Part shown: in pieces, positions 49,387-58,144 of the stretch
Layout: each line of letters starts with the position of its first letter
Position numbering within the stretch: position 1 is the stretch's first letter
Assembly (NCBI GenBank): GCA_022843175.1
Contig: JALHOE010000022.1
Span: 1-64,000 of the forward strand
Source of the DNA: Deltaproteobacteria bacterium
GTDB taxonomy: Bacteria; Myxococcota_A; Polyangia; Polyangiales; JADJMO01
DNA: 64,000 nt
Direction: 5' to 3'
Made by a program: the position numbers and the translations under genes
The notes under the pieces: generated by a model
What the model saw: the letters and a program-made list of their open reading frames with translations, nothing else
Database searches by the model: none
What the model was told of the DNA's origin: nothing

Positions 49387-51153
49387 ATGACTCCTGTCAT
49401 GTCGTACGACGCGATCATCAAGAACGGGCTGCACTTCGACGGCACCGGCGCGCCCGGCGCGCTCCGCAACCTCGGCATTCGCGACGGCAAGGTGGTGGTC
49501 GCGAGCGAGAGCGCGCTCGACGAGGCCGGCTGCCCGCGGGTGATCGACGCGCACGGCAAGTGGGTCGTCCCCGGTTTCGTCGACGTGCACACGCACTACG
49601 ACGCCGAGGTGATCGCGTCGCCCTCGCTCTCGGAGTCGGTGCGGCACGGCGTCACCACGGTGACGATCGGCAGCTGCTCGATCAGCGCGGTCCTCTCGGA
49701 CGCGGAGGACTGCTCCGATCTCTTCACCCGCGTCGAGTCGGTGCCGCGCGAGTACGTGCTCCCGCTCCTGCGCAAGAAGAAGACGTGGACGAGCGCCGGC
49801 GGGTACGTCGAGTTCCTCGAGCGCCACCCGCTCGGTCCCAACGTCGTGTCGTTCCTCGGCCACTCCGATCTGCGCACACGGGTGATGGGGCTCGCGCGCG
49901 CGGTCGATCCCCGCGCGCGCCCGACCGAGGACGAGATGAAGGAGATGGAGCGCCTCCTCGAGGACGCGCTCGATCACGGGTTCCTCGGCATGTCCTCGAT
50001 GACCAACCCGTGGGACAAGCTCGACGGCGAGCGCTTCCGCTCCGCGCAGCTGCCCTCCACGTACGCGACGTGGAAGGAGTATCGCCGCCTGCACGGCGTG
50101 CTCCGTCGGCGCGGCCGCATCCTCCAGTCGGCGCCGAGCCTCGTCACCAAGGTCAACGCGCTCCTGTTCATGATCGAGAGCGCGGGCTGGTTCTTCCGCC
50201 GCACGCTCAAGACCACGCTGATCACGCTCGCCGACGCCAAGTCGTCGCGCGGCCTCCACCACGTGCTCGGCCGCGTCACCCGCTTCGTCAATCGAGTGCT
50301 CGGCGGCGACATGCGCTGGCAGACCCTGCCGGTGCCGTTCGAGGTCTACGCCGACGGGATCGATCTCGTCGTGTTCGAGGAGTTCGGCGCCGGCCAGGCC
50401 GCGCTCCACCTCGCCGACGAGGTCGCGCGCAACAAGCTCATGGGCGAGGAGTCCTACCGTCGCAAGTTCCGCAAGGACTACGACGCGAAGTGGACGGCGC
50501 GCGTGTGGCAGCGCGACTTCCACGACGCGTTCATCGTCGCCTGCCCGGACGCGAGCGTGGTCGGCAAGTCGTTCGGCGACGTGGCCGAGGCCCGCGGGAT
50601 CCACGCGGTCGACGCGTTCCTCGATCTGGTCGTCGAGCACGGCAAGAAGCTCCGCTGGCGCACCACCATCGCCAACGATCGCCCGGCCGAGATCGCCACG
50701 CTCATGAACGAGCCGTCGGCGCTCATCGGCTTCGCCGACTCCGGCGCCCACATCCGCAACATGGCGTTCTACAGCTTCCCGCTCCGCATGCTGCGCTATG
50801 TCCGCGACACGGGCGCGATGACGCTCGAGCGCGCCGTCCACCGCCTCACCGGCGAAATCGCCGACTGGCTCGGTGTCGACGCCGGGCACCTCCGCGTCGG
50901 CGATCGCGCCGACCTGGTGGTGATCGACCCGAGCGCGCTCGACGCGCGGCTCGACGAGTATCACGAGGCGGTGATGGAGGGCTTCGGCGATCTCCAGCGA
51001 ATGGTCAATCGCAGCGACGGCGCCGTGTCGGCCGTGTTCATCAACGGCCACCTCGCGTTCGACGGCCAGCTGCGCGACGTCGGCCACGGTCGCTTCCTGC
51101 CCGCCGAGGGCAAGCCCAGCGAGCGGCCCGCGCTCGCCGAACAAGCCGCATGA
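49387..51153 (+). CDS. amidohydrolase family protein (N-acyl-D-amino-acid deacylase-like)
   Basis: DAIIKNGLHFDGTGAPG, VPGFVDVHTHYDAEV, GVTTVTIGSCSIS, GFADSGAHIRNMAFY, LRVGDRADLVVIDP. Confidence 0.9.
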   Translation: MTPVMSYDAIIKNGLHFDGTGAPGALRNLGIRDGKVVVASESALDEAGCPRVIDAHGKWVVPGFVDVHTHYDAEVIASPSLSESVRHGVTTVTIGSCSISAVLSDAEDCSDLFTRVESVPREYVLPLLRKKKTWTSAGGYVEFLERHPLGPNVVSFLGHSDLRTRVMGLARAVDPRARPTEDEMKEMERLLEDALDHGFLGMSSMTNPWDKLDGERFRSAQLPSTYATWKEYRRLHGVLRRRGRILQSAPSLVTKVNALLFMIESAGWFFRRTLKTTLITLADAKSSRGLHHVLGRVTRFVNRVLGGDMRWQTLPVPFEVYADGIDLVVFEEFGAGQAALHLADEVARNKLMGEESYRRKFRKDYDAKWTARVWQRDFHDAFIVACPDASVVGKSFGDVAEARGIHAVDAFLDLVVEHGKKLRWRTTIANDRPAEIATLMNEPSALIGFADSGAHIRNMAFYSFPLRMLRYVRDTGAMTLERAVHRLTGEIADWLGVDAGHLRVGDRADLVVIDPSALDARLDEYHEAVMEGFGDLQRMVNRSDGAVSAVFINGHLAFDGQLRDVGHGRFLPAEGKPSERPALAEQAA

Positions 51154-51758
51154 TGATCCAACGACGTACGCAGGCGGAGCGACGCGAGGGCACGATCCGC
51201 AAGCTCCTCGACGCCGCGACCGAGACGCTCATCGACGTGGGCTACGCCGAGGCGAGCGTGCAGCGCATCTGCGCGCGCGCCGAGGTGTCGCAGGGCGCGC
51301 TGTTCCGCCACTTCCCCACCCGCGAGGCGCTGATGGTCGCGGTCGGTGAGGACATCGGCGCGCAGCTGCTCGAGCGATACCGCGAGCGCTTCGAGGATAT
51401 ACCGCGCGGCGACGACGATCTGGTCCACGCGATGCGCCTCGTGCGCGACACCTGCCGCTCGCGCCTCAACCAGGCCTGGTACGAGCTCTCGATGGCCGCG
51501 CGCACGCACGAGCACCTGCGCAACGGTCTGAGGCCGGTCGGTCGCCGCTACCACGACGACATCGCCACGCTCGCCCGCAAGCTGCTCCCCGACGCCGCCG
51601 CGCGCCTCGGCCCCACGTTCGACGTGCTGGTCGGGACGATCATCGCCGTGTTCGACGGCGAGGTCGTGCACCGGTTCGTGCTCGAGAGCCCCGAAGAAGA
51701 CGACGCGCGGCTCGAGATCCTGACGGGCGCGGTGCGGATGCTCGCGCGCCCGACCTGA
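51150..51758 (+). CDS. TetR-family transcriptional regulator
   Basis: RREGTIRKLLDAATETLIDVGYAEASVQRICARAEVSQGALFRHFPTREALMVAV. Confidence 0.93.
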   Translation: MMIQRRTQAERREGTIRKLLDAATETLIDVGYAEASVQRICARAEVSQGALFRHFPTREALMVAVGEDIGAQLLERYRERFEDIPRGDDDLVHAMRLVRDTCRSRLNQAWYELSMAARTHEHLRNGLRPVGRRYHDDIATLARKLLPDAAARLGPTFDVLVGTIIAVFDGEVVHRFVLESPEEDDARLEILTGAVRMLARPT

Positions 51759-51759
51759 A

Positions 51760-53298
51760 TCAGTTGCCGATGACCAGGCGGTACTTCGTGCAGGTCGCGG
51801 CCGCGGTGCCGGCCTTGTAGGTGACCTTCACGTAGACGACCGCGTTCTGGGTGCTGCCGAGGAGGATGGGCGTCCAGTTCGCGTCGCCGTACTTGCCCTT
51901 GGTGAGGACGAGGCCGTCGTAGTAGCGGTCCCAGTCCTGACGGCCGATCGCCGTGCCGCCCGCGCCGCAGCTCGGCGCCGCGCCGGAGCCGCACACGTTC
52001 TGCATCACCTGGAACTCGAGCGGCGGCGTGGTGCCGTCGACCATCTCGAGCTTGATGCGCGGGTGCGCGGTGACGTTGCTGCGCGCGTCGACGAAGGTGA
52101 TCTTGTACCAGTGCTCGCCGGTGAGCGAGGGCAGGTTGTTCTCCTCGTTGCGCGAGACGCCGACCGCGAAGGTGAAGAGGTCCTTGCCGGGGCAGGCGTT
52201 GGCGACCGCGGACGCGGCGCACTCGCAGCCGTTGGACGGGTCGCCGTCGGTGTCGGCGTAGCCGACCGCGCAGTTCTTGATCTTGCAGAGGCCGCCGGCG
52301 CACTCGGTGGTGCTCACGTTGGTGCCGGGGGGGCACATCGCGGCGGGCGCGCCGTTGTCGGGCGTGCCGTCGCAGTCGTCGTCGCGGCCGTTGCAGCTCT
52401 CGACGCCGGCCGGCTTCGGAGCGCAGGTCTGCGGGACGCCGCCGATGCACTTGGACACGAAGTTGATGCACTCGCCGACGCCGCACGCCTCGATGCCGAG
52501 GTCCTTCGGGATGCAGACGCCCGGCGCGCCGCTGACGCAGCCCGGCGCCGTGTTGGCGCAGACGCCGCTGCCGCAGGTGACGTCGGCGATGCCGTCGTCG
52601 ACCGTGCCGTCGCAGTCGTCGTCCTTGCCGTTGCAGATCTCGGTGGTGGGCATCTTCGGCGTGCAGACGCCCGGCATGCCGCCCGAGCACGCGCTCACGG
52701 TGACCTTGCACTCGCCGACGCCGCAGGTGTCGGTGGGGAAGCCGTTGTCGATGTTGCCGTCGCAGTCGTTGTCCTTGCCGTCGCAGACCTCGACCCCGGG
52801 GGCCTTGGGCGTACACGTCTTCGGTGAGCCGTCGACGCAGTTCTTCTGCTTGACGGTGCACTCGCCCTTGCCGCACTCGGTCTCGCCGAGGTCTTCGTCG
52901 ATCGTGCCGTCGCAGTCGTCGTCCTTGCCGTTGCAGACCTCGACGCCCGGATCCTTCGGCTTGCAGGTGTTGGGCACGCCCGCGTCGCTGCACGCGGGCA
53001 TGGTGACCGTGCACTCGCCGACGCCGCAGGAGATGGTGAGGCCCTTGGCGGGATCGCAGCCGCCGCCATCGCCGCCGCTCGAATCGCCCGCCATGCCGGT
53101 GTCGGTCACCGTGCTGTCGACGGACGTGTCCGAGCCGCCGCCGGTGTCGGCGCCCGTCTCGTCGACGACGACGGCACCCGTGTCGATGCCGTCGAGCGGC
53201 GGAACGTTTGCGTTTTCGGACGCGCCCTCGGCGCAGCCAACCCCCGTCACCGCGAGGATCGCGAGAACGCCGGAGAACCGATACGAACGACCCGCCAT
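51760..53298 (-). CDS. secreted MopE-like (putative metal-binding repeat) protein
   Basis: Multiple EVCNGKDDDCDGTIDE / EVCDGKDNDCDGNIDNG motifs; lipobox-like AVTGVGCAEG. Confidence 0.85.
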   Translation of the reverse strand: MAGRSYRFSGVLAILAVTGVGCAEGASENANVPPLDGIDTGAVVVDETGADTGGGSDTSVDSTVTDTGMAGDSSGGDGGGCDPAKGLTISCGVGECTVTMPACSDAGVPNTCKPKDPGVEVCNGKDDDCDGTIDEDLGETECGKGECTVKQKNCVDGSPKTCTPKAPGVEVCDGKDNDCDGNIDNGFPTDTCGVGECKVTVSACSGGMPGVCTPKMPTTEICNGKDDDCDGTVDDGIADVTCGSGVCANTAPGCVSGAPGVCIPKDLGIEACGVGECINFVSKCIGGVPQTCAPKPAGVESCNGRDDDCDGTPDNGAPAAMCPPGTNVSTTECAGGLCKIKNCAVGYADTDGDPSNGCECAASAVANACPGKDLFTFAVGVSRNEENNLPSLTGEHWYKITFVDARSNVTAHPRIKLEMVDGTTPPLEFQVMQNVCGSGAAPSCGAGGTAIGRQDWDRYYDGLVLTKGKYGDANWTPILLGSTQNAVVYVKVTYKAGTAAATCTKYRLVIGN

Positions 53299-53508
53299 CA
53301 GAGGCCTCCCGCGCGCGACGAGATCACAAGTCCGAACCGAGCGGACCACGCGTTAGGGTACCAGACGCGCGGCCGTGGAGGTCGAGGGACTCGAAAGATC
53401 GGTAGCAGGTTCGGCGCGCTCGTCCAGCAATGTGCGCAAGGGCAGGGAGATGGCTTGTGCCTCCGAAGTCCATTACAGTACCCGTCAGTGCCCGTCCGCG
53501 GAGGCCCG

Positions 53509-54024
53509 ATGTCCAGCGACGCGTCCCGACGTGAAGTCCTCAAAGTGGTCGGCGCTGGCGCGTCCGGCCTTGCCCTCGCCACCGTGGTTTCGCGACAGCC
53601 GGCCGAGTTGCCGGTCGCTGCGCGCGCAGCCGCTGTCGAACCGGCCGTCGCGCCGCCGGCGCCGTTCCTCGCGGATCTGGTCGGAAAGCACCTCGGCTCC
53701 TATCGCGTGCACGCCGTCGGCGCGCTCGAGCGCGGTGGAATCCCCGTGGTCCTCGCCACCGCAGCGGGTCAGCACTTCCGCGTCGACGTCCTGCGCGTCG
53801 ATCCGTCGGACGGCACGGCTGGCATCGGGGTAGCGGGAGCCGTCTCGGTGTACCTGCGCAACGGCGGCGACGGCAACACGGCGACCGACGAAGAGCAGGG
53901 TCTCGGCGCAATGGCGCTCGCAGAGGAGCTCCTCCGCCGCGATCGCGAGGGTCGCAAGCCGCCCTCCGCGCTGCTGACGCGCGGCGAGCGCCGAGCGCTC
54001 GACGCAGTGCTCGAGACGTCCTGA
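53509..54024 (+). CDS. Tat-signal-type small exported protein
   Basis: MSSDASRREVLKVVGAGASGLALATVVS (SRRxVLK + hydrophobic); stop 6 nt before the next gene. Confidence 0.7.
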   Translation: MSSDASRREVLKVVGAGASGLALATVVSRQPAELPVAARAAAVEPAVAPPAPFLADLVGKHLGSYRVHAVGALERGGIPVVLATAAGQHFRVDVLRVDPSDGTAGIGVAGAVSVYLRNGGDGNTATDEEQGLGAMALAEELLRRDREGRKPPSALLTRGERRALDAVLETS

Positions 54025-54030
54025 GGCCAC

Positions 54031-55092
54031 GTGAGCGCAGTCCAACGCGCGACCGTTCGTCTCGGGCTCGCGTGTGACAACGAGTGCGTCTTCTGCGGCC
54101 AGTCGGGCGTGGAGGGCGACCGCGAGCCCGCGCCGATGGACGTCGTGCAGCGCGCGCTCGAGGCAGCGCGCGTGGGCCACGACGAGGTCACGTTGGTGGG
54201 CGGCGAGCCCACGCTGCACCCCGAGCTTCCCGCGGTCATCGAGCACGCGCGCGCGCTCGGCTTTCGCGCCATTGGGCTCCAGACGAACGGACGGCGCCTC
54301 GCACCCTCCGCCGTTGAGCTCCTGCAGCGCGCAGGGCTGACCGACGTCCACCTGTCCATCCACGGCGGCAGCGCCGCGGCCCACGATTATCACACCGGCG
54401 TGCCGGGCAGCTTCGTCTCCGTGGCCCTCGCCCTCGCGGCCGCCCGCGCGGCACGCCTGCCGGTCGTCGTCACCACGGTGCTCACCCGCTCGAACGCGCG
54501 CGGGCTGACCGAGGTCGCCCGCTGGCTCGCTGCGCGCGGCGCGAACGCGTGGTGCATCGCGGTCCCGCGCACGCGCGGCCGCGCCGCCGAGCTCTTCGAT
54601 CGGGTCGTGCCGCGCCTCGGCGTCGCGATGCCGTTCGCCCTGCACGCGGTCCAGACCGCGGAGTCGTTGCGGCTGCCCACGTTCGTGCGTGGCGCTCCGC
54701 TGTGCGTGCTCGGGCCCTTCGCGCGCGTTGCGATCGCCGACGACTCGCGCGCCCACGGCGAGGCCTGCAACGCGTGCCCCGCGCGCGCCGCGTGCCCGGG
54801 CGTCGAGCCCGAATACCTCGCGCGGTTCGCGGGCGACGAGCTCTCGCCGCGTGAGCCGATCGCGGCGAGCCCCGATGCGCGGCTCGTGCGGATGTTCGTC
54901 GGCTCGGGCGAGGTCGCGCCGCCACGCTCGTCGCCGATCGCGGAGTCGCCCGCGCGCGCGCGCGTCGCGCTGCCGATGGCGGGGAAGGTCCGGCCGGCGC
55001 ACGCCGAGGTGCCGCGGGCCGTCGAGAAGAAGACCGGCGCCGCCCTGCGCGAGCTGTTCAAGGACCTCTACAACGACGAGCCGAGGGACTGA
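54031..55092 (+). CDS. radical SAM protein (putative peptide maturase) with C-terminal Cys cluster
   Basis: RLGLACDNECVFCGQSG (CxxxCxxC), VTLVGGEPTLHPE, C-term CNACPARAACPG. Confidence 0.85.
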   Translation: MSAVQRATVRLGLACDNECVFCGQSGVEGDREPAPMDVVQRALEAARVGHDEVTLVGGEPTLHPELPAVIEHARALGFRAIGLQTNGRRLAPSAVELLQRAGLTDVHLSIHGGSAAAHDYHTGVPGSFVSVALALAAARAARLPVVVTTVLTRSNARGLTEVARWLAARGANAWCIAVPRTRGRAAELFDRVVPRLGVAMPFALHAVQTAESLRLPTFVRGAPLCVLGPFARVAIADDSRAHGEACNACPARAACPGVEPEYLARFAGDELSPREPIAASPDARLVRMFVGSGEVAPPRSSPIAESPARARVALPMAGKVRPAHAEVPRAVEKKTGAALRELFKDLYNDEPRD

Positions 55093-56030
55093 TGGCGAAC
55101 ATCGGGTACATGCAGATCGTCCGTCACTGCAATCAGTACTGCCGGTTCTGCTCGAACCCGTCGTCGGGCTACATGCTCGACCTCGACACCGCGAAGCGCG
55201 AGATCGACGACTTCGCGGCCCGCGGCTACTTCGGCGTCATCCTCACGGGGGGCGAGCCGTCGCTGTCGGATCTCATCCCCGAGATCACGCGCTACGCCGT
55301 CGCCAACGGGCTTCACGTGCGGATGATCACCAACGGCTCGCGGCTGGGCACCGACCCCGAGCTCGCGCAGCAATACGCCGACGCGGGGCTTCGCCACTTC
55401 CACGTGAGCATCCACTCCTGCCGCGAGGAGCTCGAGGACTTCCTCACCGGCGTGAAGGGCAGCCACACCCTCGCCATGCTCGCGCTCGAGAAGCTCGGCG
55501 CCGCGGGCGTCACGGTGAATATCAACACGGTGATCAACAAGTTCAACGCGGACCACCTCGACGAGAACGTGAAGGTGTTCACGACGCGGTTCCCGTTCCT
55601 CCGCCACTTCGTGTGGAACAACCTCGATCCGTCGATGGGCCGCGCCGAGACCAACCGCGACACCGCGCATCGCCTCGCGGACTTCGAGCTCTCGTTGGCG
55701 CGCGCAATGCGCTACCTGAGCAAGACGGGCCGCACCTTCCGCGTGGAGCGCGTGCCGCTCTGCTACATGACCGAGTTCGCGCACTGCTCCACCGAGACGC
55801 GCAAAATCGTCAAGGGCGAGGAGCGCATCGTGCACTTCCTCGACGAGAAGGGCACCGTGCGACAGACCGACTTCCGCCACCCCAAGGCGGAGAGCTGCAA
55901 GCACTGCTCGCTCAACGACGTGTGCGGCGGGCTCTTCGAGCTCGGCGAGCACTACGACCTCGGCGAGCTGCACCCGGTCTTCGTCTCGAAGGACGATATC
56001 GTGCGCAAGGTGCTGGCCGAGGCCGACTAG
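55092..56030 (+). CDS. radical SAM protein (putative peptide maturase) with C-terminal Cys cluster
   Basis: IVRHCNQYCRFCSNPSSG (CxxxCxxC), VILTGGEPSLSD, C-term ESCKHCSLNDVCGGLF; TGATG overlap with upstream. Confidence 0.87.
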   Translation: MANIGYMQIVRHCNQYCRFCSNPSSGYMLDLDTAKREIDDFAARGYFGVILTGGEPSLSDLIPEITRYAVANGLHVRMITNGSRLGTDPELAQQYADAGLRHFHVSIHSCREELEDFLTGVKGSHTLAMLALEKLGAAGVTVNINTVINKFNADHLDENVKVFTTRFPFLRHFVWNNLDPSMGRAETNRDTAHRLADFELSLARAMRYLSKTGRTFRVERVPLCYMTEFAHCSTETRKIVKGEERIVHFLDEKGTVRQTDFRHPKAESCKHCSLNDVCGGLFELGEHYDLGELHPVFVSKDDIVRKVLAEAD

Positions 56031-56039
56031 GCCGGTTCG

Positions 56040-56354
56040 TTACCAGCTGCCGTGGCTGCCGTGCGAGCCGTGGCTGCCGTGCGAGCCGTGGCTGCCGTGC
56101 GAGCCGTGGCTACCGTGCGAGCCGTGGCTGCCGTGCGAGCCGTGGCTGCCGTGCGAGCCGTGGCTGCCGTGCGAGCCGTGGCTGCCGTGCGAGCAGTGCT
56201 GCCCGAAGAACTTCGCATCGCTCCCCGGACCAGTGCCGGCGCGGGCAGACGCGTCGAGCGCGTCCTTCGAGATGCGACGCTCGGTCCTCGACAGCATGCC
56301 CTCTGCGTCACGCTTGAAGGTCGGCAGGTCGTCGTCCCGCTCTTCCTCGGCCAT
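56040..56354 (-). CDS. His-Xaa-Ser repeat RiPP precursor: 52-aa leader then HCS-(HGS)16-W
   Basis: 104-aa ORF MAEEERDDDLPTFKRDAEGMLSRTERRISKDALDASARAGTGPGSDAKFFGQ-HCS(HGS)16W; directly downstream of and same strand as HxsB/HxsD-like genes. Confidence 0.88.
   Translation of the reverse strand: MAEEERDDDLPTFKRDAEGMLSRTERRISKDALDASARAGTGPGSDAKFFGQHCSHGSHGSHGSHGSHGSHGSHGSHGSHGSHGSHGSHGSHGSHGSHGSHGSW
56046..56198 (-). repeat. 17 x 9-bp HxS triplet repeat, mostly an 18-bp unit alternating AGC and TCG serine codons
   Basis: Read directly from the sequence. Confidence 0.97.
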
Positions 56355-56432
56355 CGTCGTCCTCCAACCCCAGCTACCTGCCGGCCCGAGGCAGCATACC
56401 TCGAACCAGGCGAACCGTCTCGTCCGCGCGGG

Positions 56433-57923
56433 CTAGACCGCGCAAGACTGTAGGAAGTGTGTGCGATCTCGGACCGTCGTCCACTTTTTGAAGGTCTCCA
56501 GGGTGGCCGGGTCGCCCTCGCCGAGCTTCTCGAACAGGAAATCCTGGATGCCCTTGTGGACTGCGCACAATGTGCTTTCGCGCATTCGGCCGAAAATCGT
56601 GCCCTGGCTCTTGTGATTATGAACCGGGCACACACCGCAATACGGCTGGTAGGTGCAGTTCACGCAGTCGGGCTGGGCCTCGAGGTTCGAGGCGATGGCC
56701 AGGGCGCGGACGGTCTCGTGGCCCATCAGGTCGCGGTACGAGGTGGTCTCGACGTCGCCGATGAGGAACGTGCTGTCCCCCATCTCGTGGAGCATGCGGC
56801 CCTCGTCGCAGGTGAAGACCTTGCCGTCGTAGTTGTAGGCGATCTGGCCGATGCCCGCGCCGCACGGGTTGCGGATGTCGAGGAAGTTCGGGTCCTCGCC
56901 GCCGAGGATCTTCGTGAGGAAGATCGCCGCGAAGCGCTCGAGGATCTGCACGCCCTGCTTGTTCAGCTCGAGCATGTACTCGACCGCGCTCGTGTAGAAG
57001 TGCATGTACTCCTTGCGCGGGTACTCGATGCGATGACCGGTCTTGTCGGCGAAGCCGAACGGATCGACGGGGCGTAGGAACAACGCCTTGCAGCCGAGGC
57101 TCACGTAGGTGTCGACGATGGCCTTCCACTGGGGGAGCGCCTCGCGCGTCGTCGTGAGCAGCGCCTCGACGTGATAGAGCGTCGGGTCGAGGCCGATCCG
57201 CTCGTATTCCTGGTTGATTCGCTTGATCCAGTAGGTCGCCTTCTGGTGCGCCGACGCCTGCGGCAGCTTGCGCTGCTTGTCGTGGATGTGCTCCGGGCCG
57301 TCGATGCTGGTGCAGATCTGCACCTTGTTCTTCACGAGGTACTCGAGCTTCTCGTCGTCCATCAGCGAGAGGTTCGACACCATGGTGAACTCGAGCTGTT
57401 TGCCGACCTTCTTGTTGGCCTCGAGCGCGTACTCGATGATGTGCTTGACCACCCCGAAGTTCACCAGCGGCTCGCCGCCCTGGAACTCGATGGTGACGTT
57501 GGGGTTGGTCGTCGCCAGGATCTTGTCGACCGTCTTCTCGGCGAGCTCCTTGGTGAGGTCGGTGTGCACCGCGTCCATGTTGGCGCGCGACGCGTGGCAG
57601 TAGACGCAGGTCTCGTTGCAGCGCAGCGTGACGACGATGATGTGCAGGTTCGGCCCGTACGAGAGGAAGCTCTTGCGGGCTTGGATGCGCTCCACCATGC
57701 GCTCCTGGTTCTCGGCGCCGCGCACGAAGTTGCGCTCCGCGAGACGCTTGTAGAGCTCGGACTCGCGCCCGATGGAGCCCTCGGCGAAGGCGCGGAACTC
57801 GTCGGGCTGGAGGAGCAGGAAGTTGCCCTCGGTGTTGGTGATGAGCACGCGCTTGCCCACGGTGCGGTGCTTGAACGGAAGCGCGAACGAGGTACTCGGC
57901 TTGCGGATTTGCAGGAGGTTCAT
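56433..57923 (-). CDS. hxsB: His-Xaa-Ser system radical SAM maturase HxsB-like
   Basis: N-term LPFKHRTVGKRVLITNTEGNFLLLQPDEFRAF; GPNLHIIVVTLRCNETCVYCHASR; VTIEFQGGEPLVNF; SPASM-like C-term DCVNCTYQPYCGVCPVHNH. Confidence 0.88.
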   Translation of the reverse strand: MNLLQIRKPSTSFALPFKHRTVGKRVLITNTEGNFLLLQPDEFRAFAEGSIGRESELYKRLAERNFVRGAENQERMVERIQARKSFLSYGPNLHIIVVTLRCNETCVYCHASRANMDAVHTDLTKELAEKTVDKILATTNPNVTIEFQGGEPLVNFGVVKHIIEYALEANKKVGKQLEFTMVSNLSLMDDEKLEYLVKNKVQICTSIDGPEHIHDKQRKLPQASAHQKATYWIKRINQEYERIGLDPTLYHVEALLTTTREALPQWKAIVDTYVSLGCKALFLRPVDPFGFADKTGHRIEYPRKEYMHFYTSAVEYMLELNKQGVQILERFAAIFLTKILGGEDPNFLDIRNPCGAGIGQIAYNYDGKVFTCDEGRMLHEMGDSTFLIGDVETTSYRDLMGHETVRALAIASNLEAQPDCVNCTYQPYCGVCPVHNHKSQGTIFGRMRESTLCAVHKGIQDFLFEKLGEGDPATLETFKKWTTVRDRTHFLQSCAV

Positions 57924-58144
57924 GACGACATCGCTCCGCCGGCCTTGATGGTGAGGCCCAGGGCAAAGTTGGCGAGCTCGTGGGCGATCCGCTGCTCGCG
58001 GTCCGCGTCACGGCCCGAGATTCGGACGACCAAGTGGGTGGGCTCTGCGGCGCGCTCGAACGACGCGTGGCGCGTGAAGGTCTCGACCGCCTCGTCGACG
58101 GCCTTCTCGGCGTAGAGCGCGCGGTGGAAACGGAGCTCGATCAC
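57920..58144 (-). CDS. small HxsD-like protein (74 aa)
   Basis: VIELRFHRALYAEKAVDEAVETFTRHASFERAAEPTHLVVRISGRDADREQRIAHELANFALGLTIKAGG; 4-bp overlaps on both sides. Confidence 0.7.
   Translation of the reverse strand: MIELRFHRALYAEKAVDEAVETFTRHASFERAAEPTHLVVRISGRDADREQRIAHELANFALGLTIKAGGAMSS

Noticed and set aside
48145-51144. 999-aa minus ORF 48145..51144
   Set aside because: Only the part from 49323 down is a real sialidase-like gene; the rest is antisense to the amidohydrolase
56046-56198. CRISPR-like array
   Set aside because: 9/18-bp direct tandem repeats without spacers, in-frame coding
54689-56317. 542-aa plus-strand ORF ending in GCRASRGCRASRG repeats
   Set aside because: Runs out of frame through two radical SAM genes with shadow-frame composition
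56052-56453. Plus-strand ORF MAAVRAVAAVRAVAAV... across the repeat
   Set aside because: Antisense shadow of the HGS repeat; the minus frame has a leader, stop and matching maturase genes
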